Virus record (IMG/VR): IMGVR_UViG_3300025280_000043
Coordinates: 1 to 51,812 of that record
Strand: one strand, 5' to 3'
Length of the DNA stretch: 51,812 nucleotides
Origin: a virus
The position numbers and the translations under genes are program-made. Under the pieces are notes generated by a model. That model did not search any database. It had not been told where the DNA came from and saw nothing but the letters and a program-made list of their open reading frames with translations. Position 1 is the first letter of the stretch. Each line of letters opens with the position of its first letter. Shown piece by piece: positions 30,401 through 36,393 of this stretch.

Positions 30401-31692
30401 GCAGGGTCAATCTCTTTTAATCTAGCATCAAGAGCAGATTCAGGTTTAGCCTCAGTTACCACTGCTTCTTCTGCTTCTTCTTGTGCTGTTTTAACAGTTT
30501 TTGCAAGTGTTTCCTGTAAATATTGCCTATATTTCTCTTGGTCAAGCAAGCCATCCGTTTGAAGCCCTTTCATCTTTGCTATTTTACCGATTTGATTTCT
30601 ATCAAACCCTTTAGCTACCAGTGCAGCCTCTAATTGAGTGGTATTAAGTTCCGCAATCTCCTCCAAAGTCTGGATTTGAGGAAGTGTACTATCTGCATCT
30701 AGAGGCTCAATTCCTTCATCGGTGTCTTCCCCTTTATCAGGCGTAACTTCAGGTTGAGTAGACTCCTGCTCTGTAGGGGATGTGTCCGTATCCACCCTAG
30801 CTTGAGTTCCTACATCTAATAAATCATTATGATTATCTATATTTCCTATTTTATGAGGATAATAGAAAGGGTCTCCTTGTTTACGGACAGAAGGGTCTAC
30901 ATTAATAGTAATATTACTCGTTGATCCTCTGGATTGGCCCTTCTCATTAATGCCATCAAGTTCTACATTATAACCATTGAGACGATTTACTTTAAATAAG
31001 TCACCTTGTTCATTTCGTACAAGGCTTCCAAGCTTCAAATCAGTATTATACTTATTACCACTTTCCCATTTTATTGGGAATATACTTTTTACCCCATCTT
31101 TTTTCTTAGATGTAACTTTCTCTGGAACATCAGATGTGGCGGTCTTAGGCTTAGCCGCAGGTTTAAACATGGCTGGATGCGATTTAGCCGTAGGTCGCTC
31201 CTCTCCAGCTATTCGTGCATCGTCACTTACTGCCATCCTATCTGGGATAATACTTGCTATATCCTTAAGACTTATTTCCAGAATAGGTTTACCCGAAGAA
31301 GTCGCCATAGGTGGATGATCTTTACGAAGTTGCTCTATAACTGCGTTTGAATAGTTCCTGTCTAGAAGATATTGTAAAGCATCCTCGTGGAAATGTTGTG
31401 GTTCTTTCGCCTTTTCCAATAATATATCTGTATCAGGCGAAGCCTCCGGCAGGTTCACAAAAGCGGCAAGCTTATTTACAGCAGACTGAGAGCCACCATT
31501 GTTGGAATATCCATTAGAAAAATGACCATTAGTCTTAACAAAACCCATCTCCAACGCTTCAGCATTATTTTCACTCTGTTGAATACGTTGTCGAGCCATA
31601 TTCAAAACATATTCATCTTTGGATATTTTAGCTGGTGGAACGATATCTGGATCATCCATAAGACTATTATAAATGTCTGTAAGTCGCGACAT
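24466..31692 (-). CDS. Giant protein of unknown function, 2408 residues
   Basis: Starts at the ATG at 31692, which has an AGGAGA five bases away; the frame is open 15 codons further up but without an SD. The protein is overwhelmingly hydrophilic and helical. It contains four PVVET pentapeptide repeats (window 29450-29509), an Ala/Glu repeat encoded by three 21-base units (30027-30086), and roughly 600 residues of Gln/Lys/Glu/His-rich coiled coil in the second half. It has a His/Asp/Gly-rich segment and a basic helical C-terminus (LWRRLPGFLREIYSLRNQEH). No enzyme motif was found by eye. The first large virion-operon gene; an internal or ejected virion protein is possible. It is unlikely to be the tape measure because the chaperone-linked candidate is elsewhere. 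Confidence 0.75.
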   Translation of the reverse strand: MSRLTDIYNSLMDDPDIVPPAKISKDEYVLNMARQRIQQSENNAEALEMGFVKTNGHFSNGYSNNGGSQSAVNKLAAFVNLPEASPDTDILLEKAKEPQHFHEDALQYLLDRNYSNAVIEQLRKDHPPMATSSGKPILEISLKDIASIIPDRMAVSDDARIAGEERPTAKSHPAMFKPAAKPKTATSDVPEKVTSKKKDGVKSIFPIKWESGNKYNTDLKLGSLVRNEQGDLFKVNRLNGYNVELDGINEKGQSRGSTSNITINVDPSVRKQGDPFYYPHKIGNIDNHNDLLDVGTQARVDTDTSPTEQESTQPEVTPDKGEDTDEGIEPLDADSTLPQIQTLEEIAELNTTQLEAALVAKGFDRNQIGKIAKMKGLQTDGLLDQEKYRQYLQETLAKTVKTAQEEAEEAVVTEAKPESALDARLKEIDPAYNKATVITRLSSLYGGGYRLSELEGMSDDELVARVKISSEDISHSRNDIEQVVSRQKSGDRRLRAAGYTQENITEMSDNMKNTLLNHLDENPTWKRGDIDAAIKREGVAAAAEGAAADAERAAAAESSAGEKTPATIEGPLEPEDPKKQLSDKAKEELSRTISDTGLEALLGKLGKGREQLFDPMGTPMLESKKNDKGKVIKGTWVDRDGNEYSKIKGKYIDSQGNEPKDGEYVGTVAQAQDYITHLKESGHPHHEHFSEIRNMDILDKDGKPTGEKVGQHIDIMEPELGTVINKPLVVETPVVETPVVETPVVETPEADADAKKAEESGDTPEPEVLEAAENISPEVEAIAKTLLKSGFAKRVACERGLTDKDGNPTEMGKAFFEQIGPMVNEAVDHFEKHKDTIATKFNRRRGMNFRDKEGNIVGIGNSGTFLNHLIDDMNKVAVAKGLPTLEKTHNDRTGEALTDNGVPVEPNQAPDLSVVNGEMVRNRLLTSRIGNDFSSDHGEFIAGLGGIQQIEQSILENKGMNPDTAKKITEEKLKEVKSGIESDEIKVADAGEKIHNSINETVATDYPDIAETPPDYGKQLPLFEDMGFEPMSTPEPTSAADAVAKKGVKARQRRANLDEEIHIPSKVSDQIKPLLAHLGHDVDAMTSSDVMNTFREVLTDPDKFGELEIALKENEEVRNQFVQAHVAMEQAEEEDPRLAHAGLPGFGAEVEDWGKIPDRAAEATQKIHERYRRKNLSPRKRQVEDLKNVMHGDFHEHLDNPDDMSDKEIKEMWNKEVRDPKARTASSASAGAKPTEKDKPNRTAALERLARLQNPDLIGDDDEVLDQDAMTRATTKLERHYDPSVGFTLKDITDAVKAQTNLVANQEAQQKQEKQNRARGVDQIRAVAEFEDNFPDPDKWAKEHDGEKMSPEMAKEHFRELIDFQHRKENFQHFDPKSGDPENFKALRERVHEYANLNPSAAREIAEEIKSAQRNGIDLGSDEFLAHAKELKETVERDERTAFAKANHKNEKLAHALENGNFSRGYDKDGNDGHRGLDHNGDPEHDTSEIKHEDAKAPLVHAVDENGYPDDKLQQLVNEIHDAELAIPKGDREHHEAESSLRAAHEAAKVDEHKKTTDAHTANTAGRDRNYDENDAKFDADIENSHQRQRDANYARVSGEGDRQKVLLDNHKKLINEAVDAHERQLAQHDGKIKKKQDEYNAYHQDIDKANKQHKKNVGDASADRMNAIYEAEQKAKKARSTANDQLNSILAEQIKQHNEEVEQHNQQGMDIVVNADASFADLAKQQTGQLANLRNKLSKTSEQFYQKQQDDSNVAAARGASPEYLGNLTQQHKQEAAEFDRGSQQQVADLHQSHQTEIEKHANNLGQEGKEWTQAGTDLLLNQAEERQKLTDDGHARMERIDAAVAHTDATARKTENDAINQSRDIRNKSLQEVADAAGLEAFIEDDGDATRFADQMRQEQSSHETDSAIIREQIQTDHGDYVESKRRGFKSEQGKMFAQATRAGDASNEEFEKEREGHIVRRQRENLYVTNDFEILRDKIDNLHGKLKRDAKKNFNVQKKRLGTDKKVSDQAALERKERAHATLDEYLKDDPEKLAAIKKNPQLGEHQDKVQQAHEEAGSGPTGEKDAKGEDKKPEKTRMVKDPKTEEMKKQYWIPGRGKGWVDEDTYRASHGQNAAAAKNNKLVIYPQGHFDAGHGQEGDEDYRPMSPPMAGHGANMFSIHTPDHPDAGLHDDELDHEGVMGSHLGNQPGITDHENFTANGAPFEVDLDSVGLRGMAEAAGKGKGQARDPESKREKIGRQFGGVEAQRRAGTGEFAAYGQAAKAVGRKFTGALDYVNSLRGEQGQRQSAVQQFASRMGSGDGGDIGQHVANALRGARQRGRKALGGVYSGGFAPKNERQAKAKVELWRRLPGFLREIYSLRNQEHARQLDHIRDIEDRNERKSSMDQWREWSKGIHSEIESRPKM
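29450..29509 (-). repeat. 15-base tandem repeat encoding PVVET x4
   Basis: Four copies of a 15-base unit (plus strand GGAGTTTCTACAACA; the second copy has two changes) inside the giant gene. They encode Pro-Val-Val-Glu-Thr repeats, probably a flexible linker. Confidence 0.9.
30027..30086 (-). repeat. 21-base tandem repeat encoding Ala/Glu-rich segment
   Basis: Nearly three copies of a 21-base unit beginning CCGCAGCG on the plus strand, inside the giant gene. They encode an Ala-Ala-Ala-Glu-type helix or linker. Confidence 0.8.
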
Positions 31693-31740
31693 AGTATCTC
31701 CTAAACATAGATCAGCTATATGCTGAATCAACAGCACTAC

Positions 31741-31751
31741 TATATTATACT
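31741..31751 (-). promoter_or_regulatory. AGTATAATATA motif upstream of giant gene
   Basis: The minus-strand AGTATAATATA lies about 50 bases upstream of the 31692 start. It is the best-placed member of the late-promoter-like group, heading the virion operon. No matching -35 box. Confidence 0.5.
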
Positions 31752-31754
31752 ACT

Positions 31755-32042
31755 TTAATTAGGTATTTTATTAAGAACTTTTATCGCCTTATCCCGTGTA
31801 TCGAGGCGTGAACCCATGGTATTTTTTAACCAATCAGCGGGAGGAACCTTCTTGTTCATTAAGGCGTGGTACATCTTGATGTTTGTACAACCATCCCAAT
31901 AACCAATATCATACCCCTTTTCATAACCCTGCTCAATTAAAACCCTATGTAAAAAGTAAGCTTTACCCAATAATAAACGAAGTAAAATATTTGCAACCAT
32001 TGATCCCGCAAAAAAGATTAGAAACCATTCCCATGTACTCAT
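31755..32042 (-). CDS. Small protein with N-terminal membrane segment
   Basis: 95 residues. Residues 4-26 are hydrophobic (WEWFLIFFAGSMVANILLRLLLG), and the remainder is soluble (YEKGYDIGYWDGCTNIKMYHALM). Inner-membrane anchored. Function unknown; it could take part in lysis or superinfection control. SD TAAAGGAGG. Confidence 0.65.
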   Translation of the reverse strand: MSTWEWFLIFFAGSMVANILLRLLLGKAYFLHRVLIEQGYEKGYDIGYWDGCTNIKMYHALMNKKVPPADWLKNTMGSRLDTRDKAIKVLNKIPN

Positions 32043-32054
32043 ATATAACCTCCT

Positions 32055-32333
32055 TTAAACGCCAGTGTCATCAATAATTAATGGATGATAGGAATCATAA
32101 GAAACTATACCTTTATATACATGAGAATCAGCGTATTCTACTGCGTCCTCTTCTGACAGCCCCTTATTATTAATAAGAAGTTCTGTATACTTAACATACG
32201 AGTATATTCCTAATGATGCCCCATATTGAGTTCTATAAATGCCGATTAAAGCATCATCCATATCCTCATACAGAATACCACCATTTTCCTCGTCTGTCAA
32301 AACTTCTCTGATCCTACTACCTTTACTCATCAT
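32055..32333 (-). CDS. Hypothetical protein
   Basis: 92 residues, acidic, with a compact helical middle (MDDALIGIYRTQYGASLGIYSYVKYTELLIN). Not recognised. It begins at the tandem ATG ATG behind AAAGGATAG, 28 bases downstream of an AGTATAATGT motif. First gene leftward from the non-coding repeat region. Confidence 0.65.
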   Translation of the reverse strand: MMSKGSRIREVLTDEENGGILYEDMDDALIGIYRTQYGASLGIYSYVKYTELLINNKGLSEEDAVEYADSHVYKGIVSYDSYHPLIIDDTGV

Positions 32334-32360
32334 AATCTATCCTTTCGCAAGATTCTTACT

Positions 32361-32370
32361 ACATTATACT
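32361..32370 (-). promoter_or_regulatory. AGTATAATGT motif facing leftward from the repeat region
   Basis: Minus-strand TATAAT-type -10 within AGTATAATGT, 28 bases upstream of the 32333 gene. No -35 at 17 bases (AAAATA). Variant of the AGTATAATA group. Confidence 0.4.
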
Positions 32371-32490
32371 CTTCAAATAGGGTTTTATTTTATAATTACA
32401 AAAATTTAGCTAGGACGTTTTGAAAAAATAGTCTTGGTAAATAGTACCCTAGATTAATGGTTACCTACAAGGAAACATAATAGTATAACC

Positions 32491-32536
32491 GGGGGGTCTA
32501 TATAAAGGAACAAGCTAACTTTTTAAGACACCCCCC
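32491..32536 (+). other. G6/C6 inverted repeat before the repeat array
   Basis: GGGGGGTCT (32491-32499) pairs with AGACACCCCCC (32526-32536), leaving a two-base bulge and a loop of about 26 bases. A plus-strand AGTATAA stands just before it (32482), so it could be the 5' hairpin of a rightward transcript or a structure protecting it. No long T-run follows. Confidence 0.45.
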
Positions 32537-32735
32537 TTCATCGTAATAGATTATAATATATTATTAAACGAATAAGTTTTTTAGTTATTTAATTAGTTAC
32601 TTACTTATTATTAATTAGTTAGTTATTAGTTAGAAAGAAATAATTATTAGTTGAAACTATAACTAGTTAAAGTTATTTAATCGTCTAGACCCACGGGGGT
32701 ATATTTACAGGCTTGAGTCAGTTTTAGAGGTTGAC

Positions 32736-34133
32736 TTGAAACCAGTTCACCCCCACCCCCTTCAAGAGGGTGTTGTGGACAGGGAGCCTGTGGAGGGTCA
32801 GGGCCAGCTAGAGAGCCTAGCCTAGAGGTGCTGCTGGCAGAGTGAGGGCTGACTAGCCTGTCAGGTAGAGGTGTCAGGCAGGTAGCTAGGCTGCTGTGGG
32901 TGTGCTGTGTAGGGTGTGTAGGCAGTGTGTAGAGCATGTAGACAGAGTGTAGAGCCTTGAGTGCAGAGTGTGGTGTGTAGAGGTGTCTGTGAGGCTGCTG
33001 AGAGGCAGGGCAGTGAAACCGAAATAGCTAAGATAAGACGAGTCTAGGCCAAGTTGACAAGAGCTAGGAGCTTGGTGTACACTGTAGAGATTAAGCTATG
33101 TCAGCTACAAGTAAGTAGGCTAGTGACTAGTGGACACAGGAGATGTGGGTGTAGGCGTGTACATCTACAGCAGGGTCACGGTCACAGACATCAGGGTCTC
33201 AGTGTGTAGAGACTGAGGCTGACTGTCTAGCTAGGTGGACACAGAGGCTAGCTGTCAGGTGGTCAGGCATGGTCGTCTAGAGCGTCAACTTGAAACCGAA
33301 ATAGAGTTAGTAAAGATAAGAACAGCCCAGCGTAGGACTAGCTACAGGAGGGTACAGGAGCCTGAGAGCTATCTACAGATAGCCTAGAGAGTGGCTAGGA
33401 CGAGCTACAGAGACTACAGAGATCGGTGGGAGCTAGACAGATAGCCAGAGGTCACTAGAGAGTCTAGGCACAGGAGGTAGAGAGTCTAGAGCCTAGCAAG
33501 CTAGATAGCTAGAGAGTCTAGGAGCATGGTGACCAGAGTGTACAAGAGATGTCAGCTAGAGTGACTGACTTGAAATGAAATAGGATTAACTAGCTATGTA
33601 TATAAGGTAAGGTAATAGATAAGTTAAGTAAAGTCTAGGCTAGATAACTAGTTATAGAGACTAGAGACAGACTAGGATAAGATGTAGAGACCACAGGGAT
33701 CAGAGAATAAGTATGTACATAGACAGAATTTTACTAGAGTATATAAGTAAGAGGTGTGGAGAGTGTAGACTAAGCAGCTAGACAAGTAGCTAAGAGACTA
33801 GACACACCATGTCCAGTAAGCATGGTGGTGGTGCTGAGAGGGCTGGACTTGAAACGAAATGAGATTAACTATCTATATATATAAGTTAAAGTAATAAGTA
33901 AACTACGTAAAATCTAGACTATAGAACTAGTTATAAAGATTCGTAAAAGCTTAGTACAGGCTACAGAAGTTGCAGGAATCAGAAGAGTTAAACAGGTTAG
34001 TAAAATCTATTAGAAGGTTTAAGTAAGAGCAACACAAAGATGTAGGATGCAGCAGCTAAATAAGTAAACTACATCTAGAAATATACTAATCTGTGTGATC
34101 AGACAGGCTCAGTTAGAGAGGTTGATTTGAAAC
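32736..34133 (+). repeat. Degenerate tandem repeat array, period about 278 bp, CTAG-rich, non-coding
   Basis: A boundary motif, (T)TGAAACCGAAATAG and variants, usually preceded by a GAGAGG...TGAC-like stretch, recurs with its TGAAA at 32737, 33014, 33291, 33571, 33850 and 34128, spacings of 277, 277, 280, 279 and 278. Units 4 and 5 can be aligned along their first roughly 90 bases (GATTAACTA, TATAAG, AACTAGTTATA shared). Units 2 and 3 share TGAAACCGAAATAG and AAGATAAGA. Composition drifts from GC-rich (first unit) to AT-rich (fifth). CTAG occurs 12 times in the third unit alone, where about one would be expected. TAG stops crowd every plus-strand frame. Together with 32340-32735 (AT-rich, TTAG-repeats, one hairpin) this fills the 1.8-kb divergent gap. 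Origin, untranslated RNA and packaging functions are all possible. Confidence 0.8.
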
Positions 34134-34155
34134 GGTATAAAGAAAGGATACCCTG

Positions 34156-34488
34156 ATGACAACTGATATATCTAAACAGGATAGAGACGCTACAGCCAGC
34201 GCTGTATACTGTATAGAAACTAACAAAAATATAGATCGTTTAGTACATGACATGCTACATTCATGTAAAACAGTAGAAGAATATACTGAAAAACTTAGTG
34301 GCTTACTTAAAATATTTTGGGGAAAAACTACGCCAGAAAAAAAGAATCTGGATGATGTAAACTGGCTAGAAGTAATGGTACAGATAATACCAACAAAATG
34401 CTTGATATCTATATTTAAACAATCTATATTAAAACTAGAAGGAAAGGAAAACGACAATGAAGAAACAGAAAACCCATGTGGCAGATAA
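34156..34488 (+). CDS. Hypothetical protein
   Basis: 110 residues, helical and acidic-to-neutral (DRLVHDMLHSCKTVEEYTEKLSGLLKIFWG). Not recognised. First rightward gene after the repeat array; the last repeat boundary motif lies 28 bases upstream, followed by the SD AAAGGA. It overlaps the next gene by 32 bases, so an operon of three to five tiny genes is likely. Confidence 0.65.
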   Translation: MTTDISKQDRDATASAVYCIETNKNIDRLVHDMLHSCKTVEEYTEKLSGLLKIFWGKTTPEKKNLDDVNWLEVMVQIIPTKCLISIFKQSILKLEGKENDNEETENPCGR

Positions 34489-34747
34489 AAAACAATATAA
34501 ATATTATTTAATTAATGAAATAGAAAGTTTACAAAATGAAAACACTAAACTATTAAAACAACTAAATATCTTACAAACAAAATATAACAAAATTATAGAG
34601 GTACAAGAAACAGAAGATTGTTATACATGTGTATGTGGACAAGTAGCGCAATGTAATTGTAAACATTTAGGATATTTAAAACAGAGGCTAATTCTAATTG
34701 ATACAGAAAAACTTGATAGTATGTGGAGCATTGAAAATGAAATGTAA
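34457..34747 (+). CDS. Small coiled-coil protein with Cys-rich end
   Basis: 96 residues. Residues 18-50 are a leucine/lysine coiled coil (NEIESLQNENTKLLKQLNILQ), followed by CYTCVCGQVAQCNCKH, a cluster of five cysteines that could bind zinc. SD GGAAAGGAAA lies inside the previous gene. Function unknown. Confidence 0.65.
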   Translation: MKKQKTHVADKKQYKYYLINEIESLQNENTKLLKQLNILQTKYNKIIEVQETEDCYTCVCGQVAQCNCKHLGYLKQRLILIDTEKLDSMWSIENEM

Positions 34748-34925
34748 TAAATGTAATGAAGAAATATTAAACAATTGGGCGATAACTTTAAAACGAGTTT
34801 TTAATTCAAATGGAACAGAAGATTTTATAGCTTATCATTCAATATGCAACCCGAAAAATACAGCAAAACCAAATTGGTTAAAACAACTATATTTTTTGAT
34901 ACGTTACGGTGGAGATTTGAAATAG
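34737..34925 (+). CDS. Small zinc-ribbon-like protein
   Basis: 62 residues beginning MKCNKCNEEILNNW (CxxC), with a further Cys and His later (AYHSIC), which may complete a zinc site. The ATG at 34737 has GGAG eight bases upstream and overlaps the previous stop; an in-frame start at 34698 lacks an SD. Function unknown. Confidence 0.6.
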   Translation: MKCNKCNEEILNNWAITLKRVFNSNGTEDFIAYHSICNPKNTAKPNWLKQLYFLIRYGGDLK

Positions 34926-34927
34926 TA

Positions 34928-34990
34928 ATGAAAGCTGAAAATTTAGTAAAAGAAATAACAAAAATAGTATTAAAAGCTGGGCTGGAGTGA
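34928..34990 (+). CDS. Possible 20-residue peptide
   Basis: An ORF of 20 codons (MKAENLVKEITKIVLKAG...) starts just after the preceding stop and ends at GGAGTGA. The SD is poor. Listed because the end (GGAGTGAAATAAA) repeats the pattern seen after the neighbouring genes and it keeps the operon's tight spacing. Confidence 0.3.
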   Translation: MKAENLVKEITKIVLKAGLE

Positions 34991-34996
34991 AATAAA

Positions 34997-35071
34997 ATGG
35001 TAGAAATATTATTAACAGGAATCTTTATTGGATCAATAGGATTAATAGTTTGGAGTATACTAACAGACTGA
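34997..35071 (+). CDS. Possible 24-residue membrane peptide
   Basis: 24 codons, almost a single transmembrane helix (VEILLTGIFIGSIGLIVWSIL). The ATG follows GGAGTGAAATAAA, with GGAG eight bases before it. Single-span phage micropeptides of this kind exist, but coding cannot be proved from so short a frame. Confidence 0.4.
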   Translation: MVEILLTGIFIGSIGLIVWSILTD

Positions 35072-35128
35072 AATGAAATAACCTAGTCAGAAACGGTTAG
35101 AATATTTTATATACTTATTTATATATAT

Positions 35129-35153
35129 TTAGACATAATAATTATCAACTCCC
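35129..35153 (+). promoter_or_regulatory. Operator-like dyad, copy 0 (25-bp exact repeat)
   Basis: A 25-base sequence around the quasi-palindrome GACATAATAATTATCAACTC, located 20 bases upstream of the -35 box at 35173. The identical 25 bases recur at 35763-35787. A likely protein-binding site controlling the cassette promoters. Confidence 0.6.
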
Positions 35154-35172
35154 AAAATCTTCATAGAGGCTA

Positions 35173-35200
35173 TTGACACTACATGTCATTCTGCTATACT
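35173..35200 (+). promoter_or_regulatory. Sigma-70 promoter of the 35265 gene
   Basis: TTGACA (35173-35178), 16-base spacer, TATACT (35195-35200). Transcription should begin near 35207, giving a leader of about 58 bases with a hairpin. Confidence 0.8.
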
Positions 35201-35238
35201 CCTTGTGTAGGGGATGACACCTCTAACATTACAAAGGA

Positions 35239-35252
35239 CAGCCGAAAGGCTG
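35239..35252 (+). other. Leader hairpin with GAAA tetraloop
   Basis: CAGCC-GAAA-GGCTG, a five-bp stem closed by a GNRA loop, 12 bases upstream of the ATG at 35265. The leader of the 36431 gene has a comparable GAAA hairpin. Confidence 0.6.
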
Positions 35253-35264
35253 AGAGTGAACAAA

Positions 35265-35609
35265 ATGGGATTTTGGGATAACATCACCCTCCTGCGAGCT
35301 AACGTCGTCGAAGGAAAAAGTGCAATAGCTAACGATAGCGCTGACCAAGTAGATCGAAATGTCGATAAGACTCAGGACGATATCATTAGGGCGGAATTTG
35401 AAGCATCAGTCAGGAATCTACCCAAAGATAAAATCTCGGATTCAAACGGAAATTGCGAAACTTGTGGCTCATATGCTGAGGGATTAGGAAATGGAATTTG
35501 TGCCAAGTGTTGGGATTATGTGGTAAACTTCTCATCCGCTAACAGCAAAATTTGGCCTGATGCCACCCAGTACGAAACCATTTACCAAGCGAGGTTAAAC
35601 CTAGGCTAG
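35265..35609 (+). CDS. Small protein with FWDNI start and zinc ribbon
   Basis: 114 residues from the ATG at 35265 (MGFWDNITLL). An in-frame ATG at 35214 is only about 7 bases from the predicted transcription start and would abolish the leader. The C-terminal half contains CETCGSYAEGLGNGICAKCWDY, a four-cysteine zinc ribbon. The N-terminal FWDNI is shared with the minus-strand gene at 37768-38241, which also has a cysteine pair, so the two are probably distant paralogues. It is a single-gene cassette with its own promoter. Function unknown. Confidence 0.75.
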   Translation: MGFWDNITLLRANVVEGKSAIANDSADQVDRNVDKTQDDIIRAEFEASVRNLPKDKISDSNGNCETCGSYAEGLGNGICAKCWDYVVNFSSANSKIWPDATQYETIYQARLNLG

Positions 35610-35616
35610 TCATAAA

Positions 35617-35643
35617 ACACCTGAGCAAGTGTATAAACTGCTC
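35617..35643 (+). ncRNA. Pseudoknot-like element, copy 1
   Basis: ACAC (35617-35620) can pair with GTGT (35629-35632), and GAGCA (35623-35627) with TGCTC (35639-35643), in H-type pseudoknot order, with CT and an A-rich linker ending AAAC. It starts 8 bases after the stop of the 35265 gene. Four further copies preserve both stems with different bases. Confidence 0.65.
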
Positions 35644-35664
35644 AAAGGGATTGACAAAAAACTA

Positions 35665-35760
35665 GACTTGATAGAATTATCAACTCTCGTTCCTTCCACG
35701 TTCCTTTCCTTCCACGTTCCTTTCCTTCCACCTTCCTTTCCCTTTCCTGCTCTCTCTATA
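35665..35760 (+). repeat. Dyad plus pyrimidine tract, junction 1
   Basis: A dyad GACTTGATA-GAAT-TATCAACTC (35665-35686) is followed by an almost pure C/T tract of about 75 bases. This includes three 16-base tandem units starting CCTTCCAC (35692-35739). The operator-like dyad at 35763 closes the module. No gene lies in the 35610-35906 gap. Confidence 0.7.
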
Positions 35761-35762
35761 TA

Positions 35763-35787
35763 TTAGACATAATAATTATCAACTCCC
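35763..35787 (+). promoter_or_regulatory. Operator-like dyad, copy 1
   Basis: Exact 25-base repeat of 35129-35153, 30 bases upstream of the -35 box at 35818. Confidence 0.6.
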
Positions 35788-35817
35788 GTTTTTTTGGTTT
35801 TCACTATAGTCATAAAT

Positions 35818-35846
35818 TTGACAAGGGGGTACGACTGTGCTACAAT
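35818..35846 (+). promoter_or_regulatory. Consensus sigma-70 promoter of the 35907 gene
   Basis: TTGACA (35818-35823), 17-base spacer ending TGTGC, TACAAT (35841-35846). The leader holds a GGGAG...CTCCC hairpin (about 35855-35873) before the SD GGAG. Confidence 0.85.
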
Positions 35847-35906
35847 ATTGATGTTGGGAGAAGTACCACTCCCGACAAAATATTTAGAATAAGGAGCGTG
35901 TGAATT

Positions 35907-36107
35907 ATGGTTAACAAGGCACTCAGAGAAGCGATGTACATTGAAGATGGCTTTGTGGTTATCGTCAAGAAGATTGCGCCTCGGCCCGCGAAATCCGGCA
36001 AGTCTGTGTTGCTTGCCACAACCTCGGGAACCGAGTCATTCATTCATGAAGACAAGAACGTTCAAGTCAATTTGAACGTCTACGTTCCTCATGTAGCGAA
36101 AGGTTAA
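35907..36107 (+). CDS. Small beta-rich protein, paralogue of 36941-37171
   Basis: 66 residues. The segment SVLLATTSGTESF and the ending VQVNLNVYVP match SMLLATTRGAETF and IKANVNLYVP of the minus-strand gene at 36941-37171, so the two are paralogues in opposite orientation about 0.85 kb apart. The family function is unknown. It is a single-gene cassette with a consensus promoter, a hairpin leader and AAGGAG upstream of the ATG. Probably strongly and early expressed. Confidence 0.8.
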   Translation: MVNKALREAMYIEDGFVVIVKKIAPRPAKSGKSVLLATTSGTESFIHEDKNVQVNLNVYVPHVAKG

Positions 36108-36198
36108 GGCACAGGGGGTAGCAAGTAGCTTGGTACACTACGAAAGCTACCCCACCAAATTCAAAGCATAGGAGTTAGCATATGCCGCCCCCGATTCT

Positions 36199-36226
36199 AT
36201 GACCTGAGCAAGTCATTAAACTGCTC
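36199..36226 (+). ncRNA. Pseudoknot-like element, copy 2
   Basis: ATGAC (36199-36203) pairs with GTCAT (36212-36216), and GAGCA (36206-36210) with TGCTC (36222-36226); the linker is TAAAC. About 90 bases after the 35907 gene. The 36108-36430 gap otherwise holds a dyad (36246-36273), a pyrimidine tract (36271-36329), an operator-like dyad and a promoter. Confidence 0.65.
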
Positions 36227-36245
36227 TTTAGTTTTGCCATTTTTC

Positions 36246-36329
36246 GATTTGATAAATAGATTTGATAAGAGTCTTTCCGTTCCTTCCATTCCCTATTCCC
36301 TGTTCCTTCCTTGTGTCCCCTCTTTTTTA
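36246..36329 (+). repeat. TTGATAA elements plus pyrimidine tract, junction 2
   Basis: Two TTTGATAA copies (36248-36255 and 36261-36268) lead into GAGTC and a C/T-rich tract of about 55 bases (TTCC repeats), then the operator-like dyad at 36330. Same order as junctions 1 and 3. Confidence 0.6.
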
Positions 36330-36349
36330 GACATGGTAATTATCAAGTC
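36330..36349 (+). promoter_or_regulatory. Operator-like dyad, copy 2
   Basis: GACATGGTAATTATCAAGTC, a 20-base dyad with two mismatched pairs, 9 bases upstream of the -35 box at 36359. Confidence 0.6.
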
Positions 36350-36358
36350 CTGTTTTAT

Positions 36359-36386
36359 TTGACAATACCTCTAAATGTGGTACTAT
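36359..36386 (+). promoter_or_regulatory. Sigma-70 promoter of the 36431 gene
   Basis: TTGACA (36359-36364), 16-base spacer ending TGTGG, TACTAT (36381-36386). Confidence 0.75.
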
Positions 36387-36393
36387 AGAGAAG

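Noticed and set aside
24466-31692. Giant protein as the tape measure
   Set aside because: It is about 10 kb from the chaperone pair and lacks hydrophobic segments; the 507-residue gene after the chaperones fits better.
32677-32937. 86-codon minus-strand frame inside the repeat array
   Set aside because: It is open only because TAG-rich plus-strand sequence reads as CTA leucine on the other strand. Composition is low complexity and there is no SD.
32736-34133. CRISPR array, prompted by TTGAAAC boundary motifs
   Set aside because: The period is about 278 bases, the conserved part is only about 14 bases and degenerate, and no cas genes are present.
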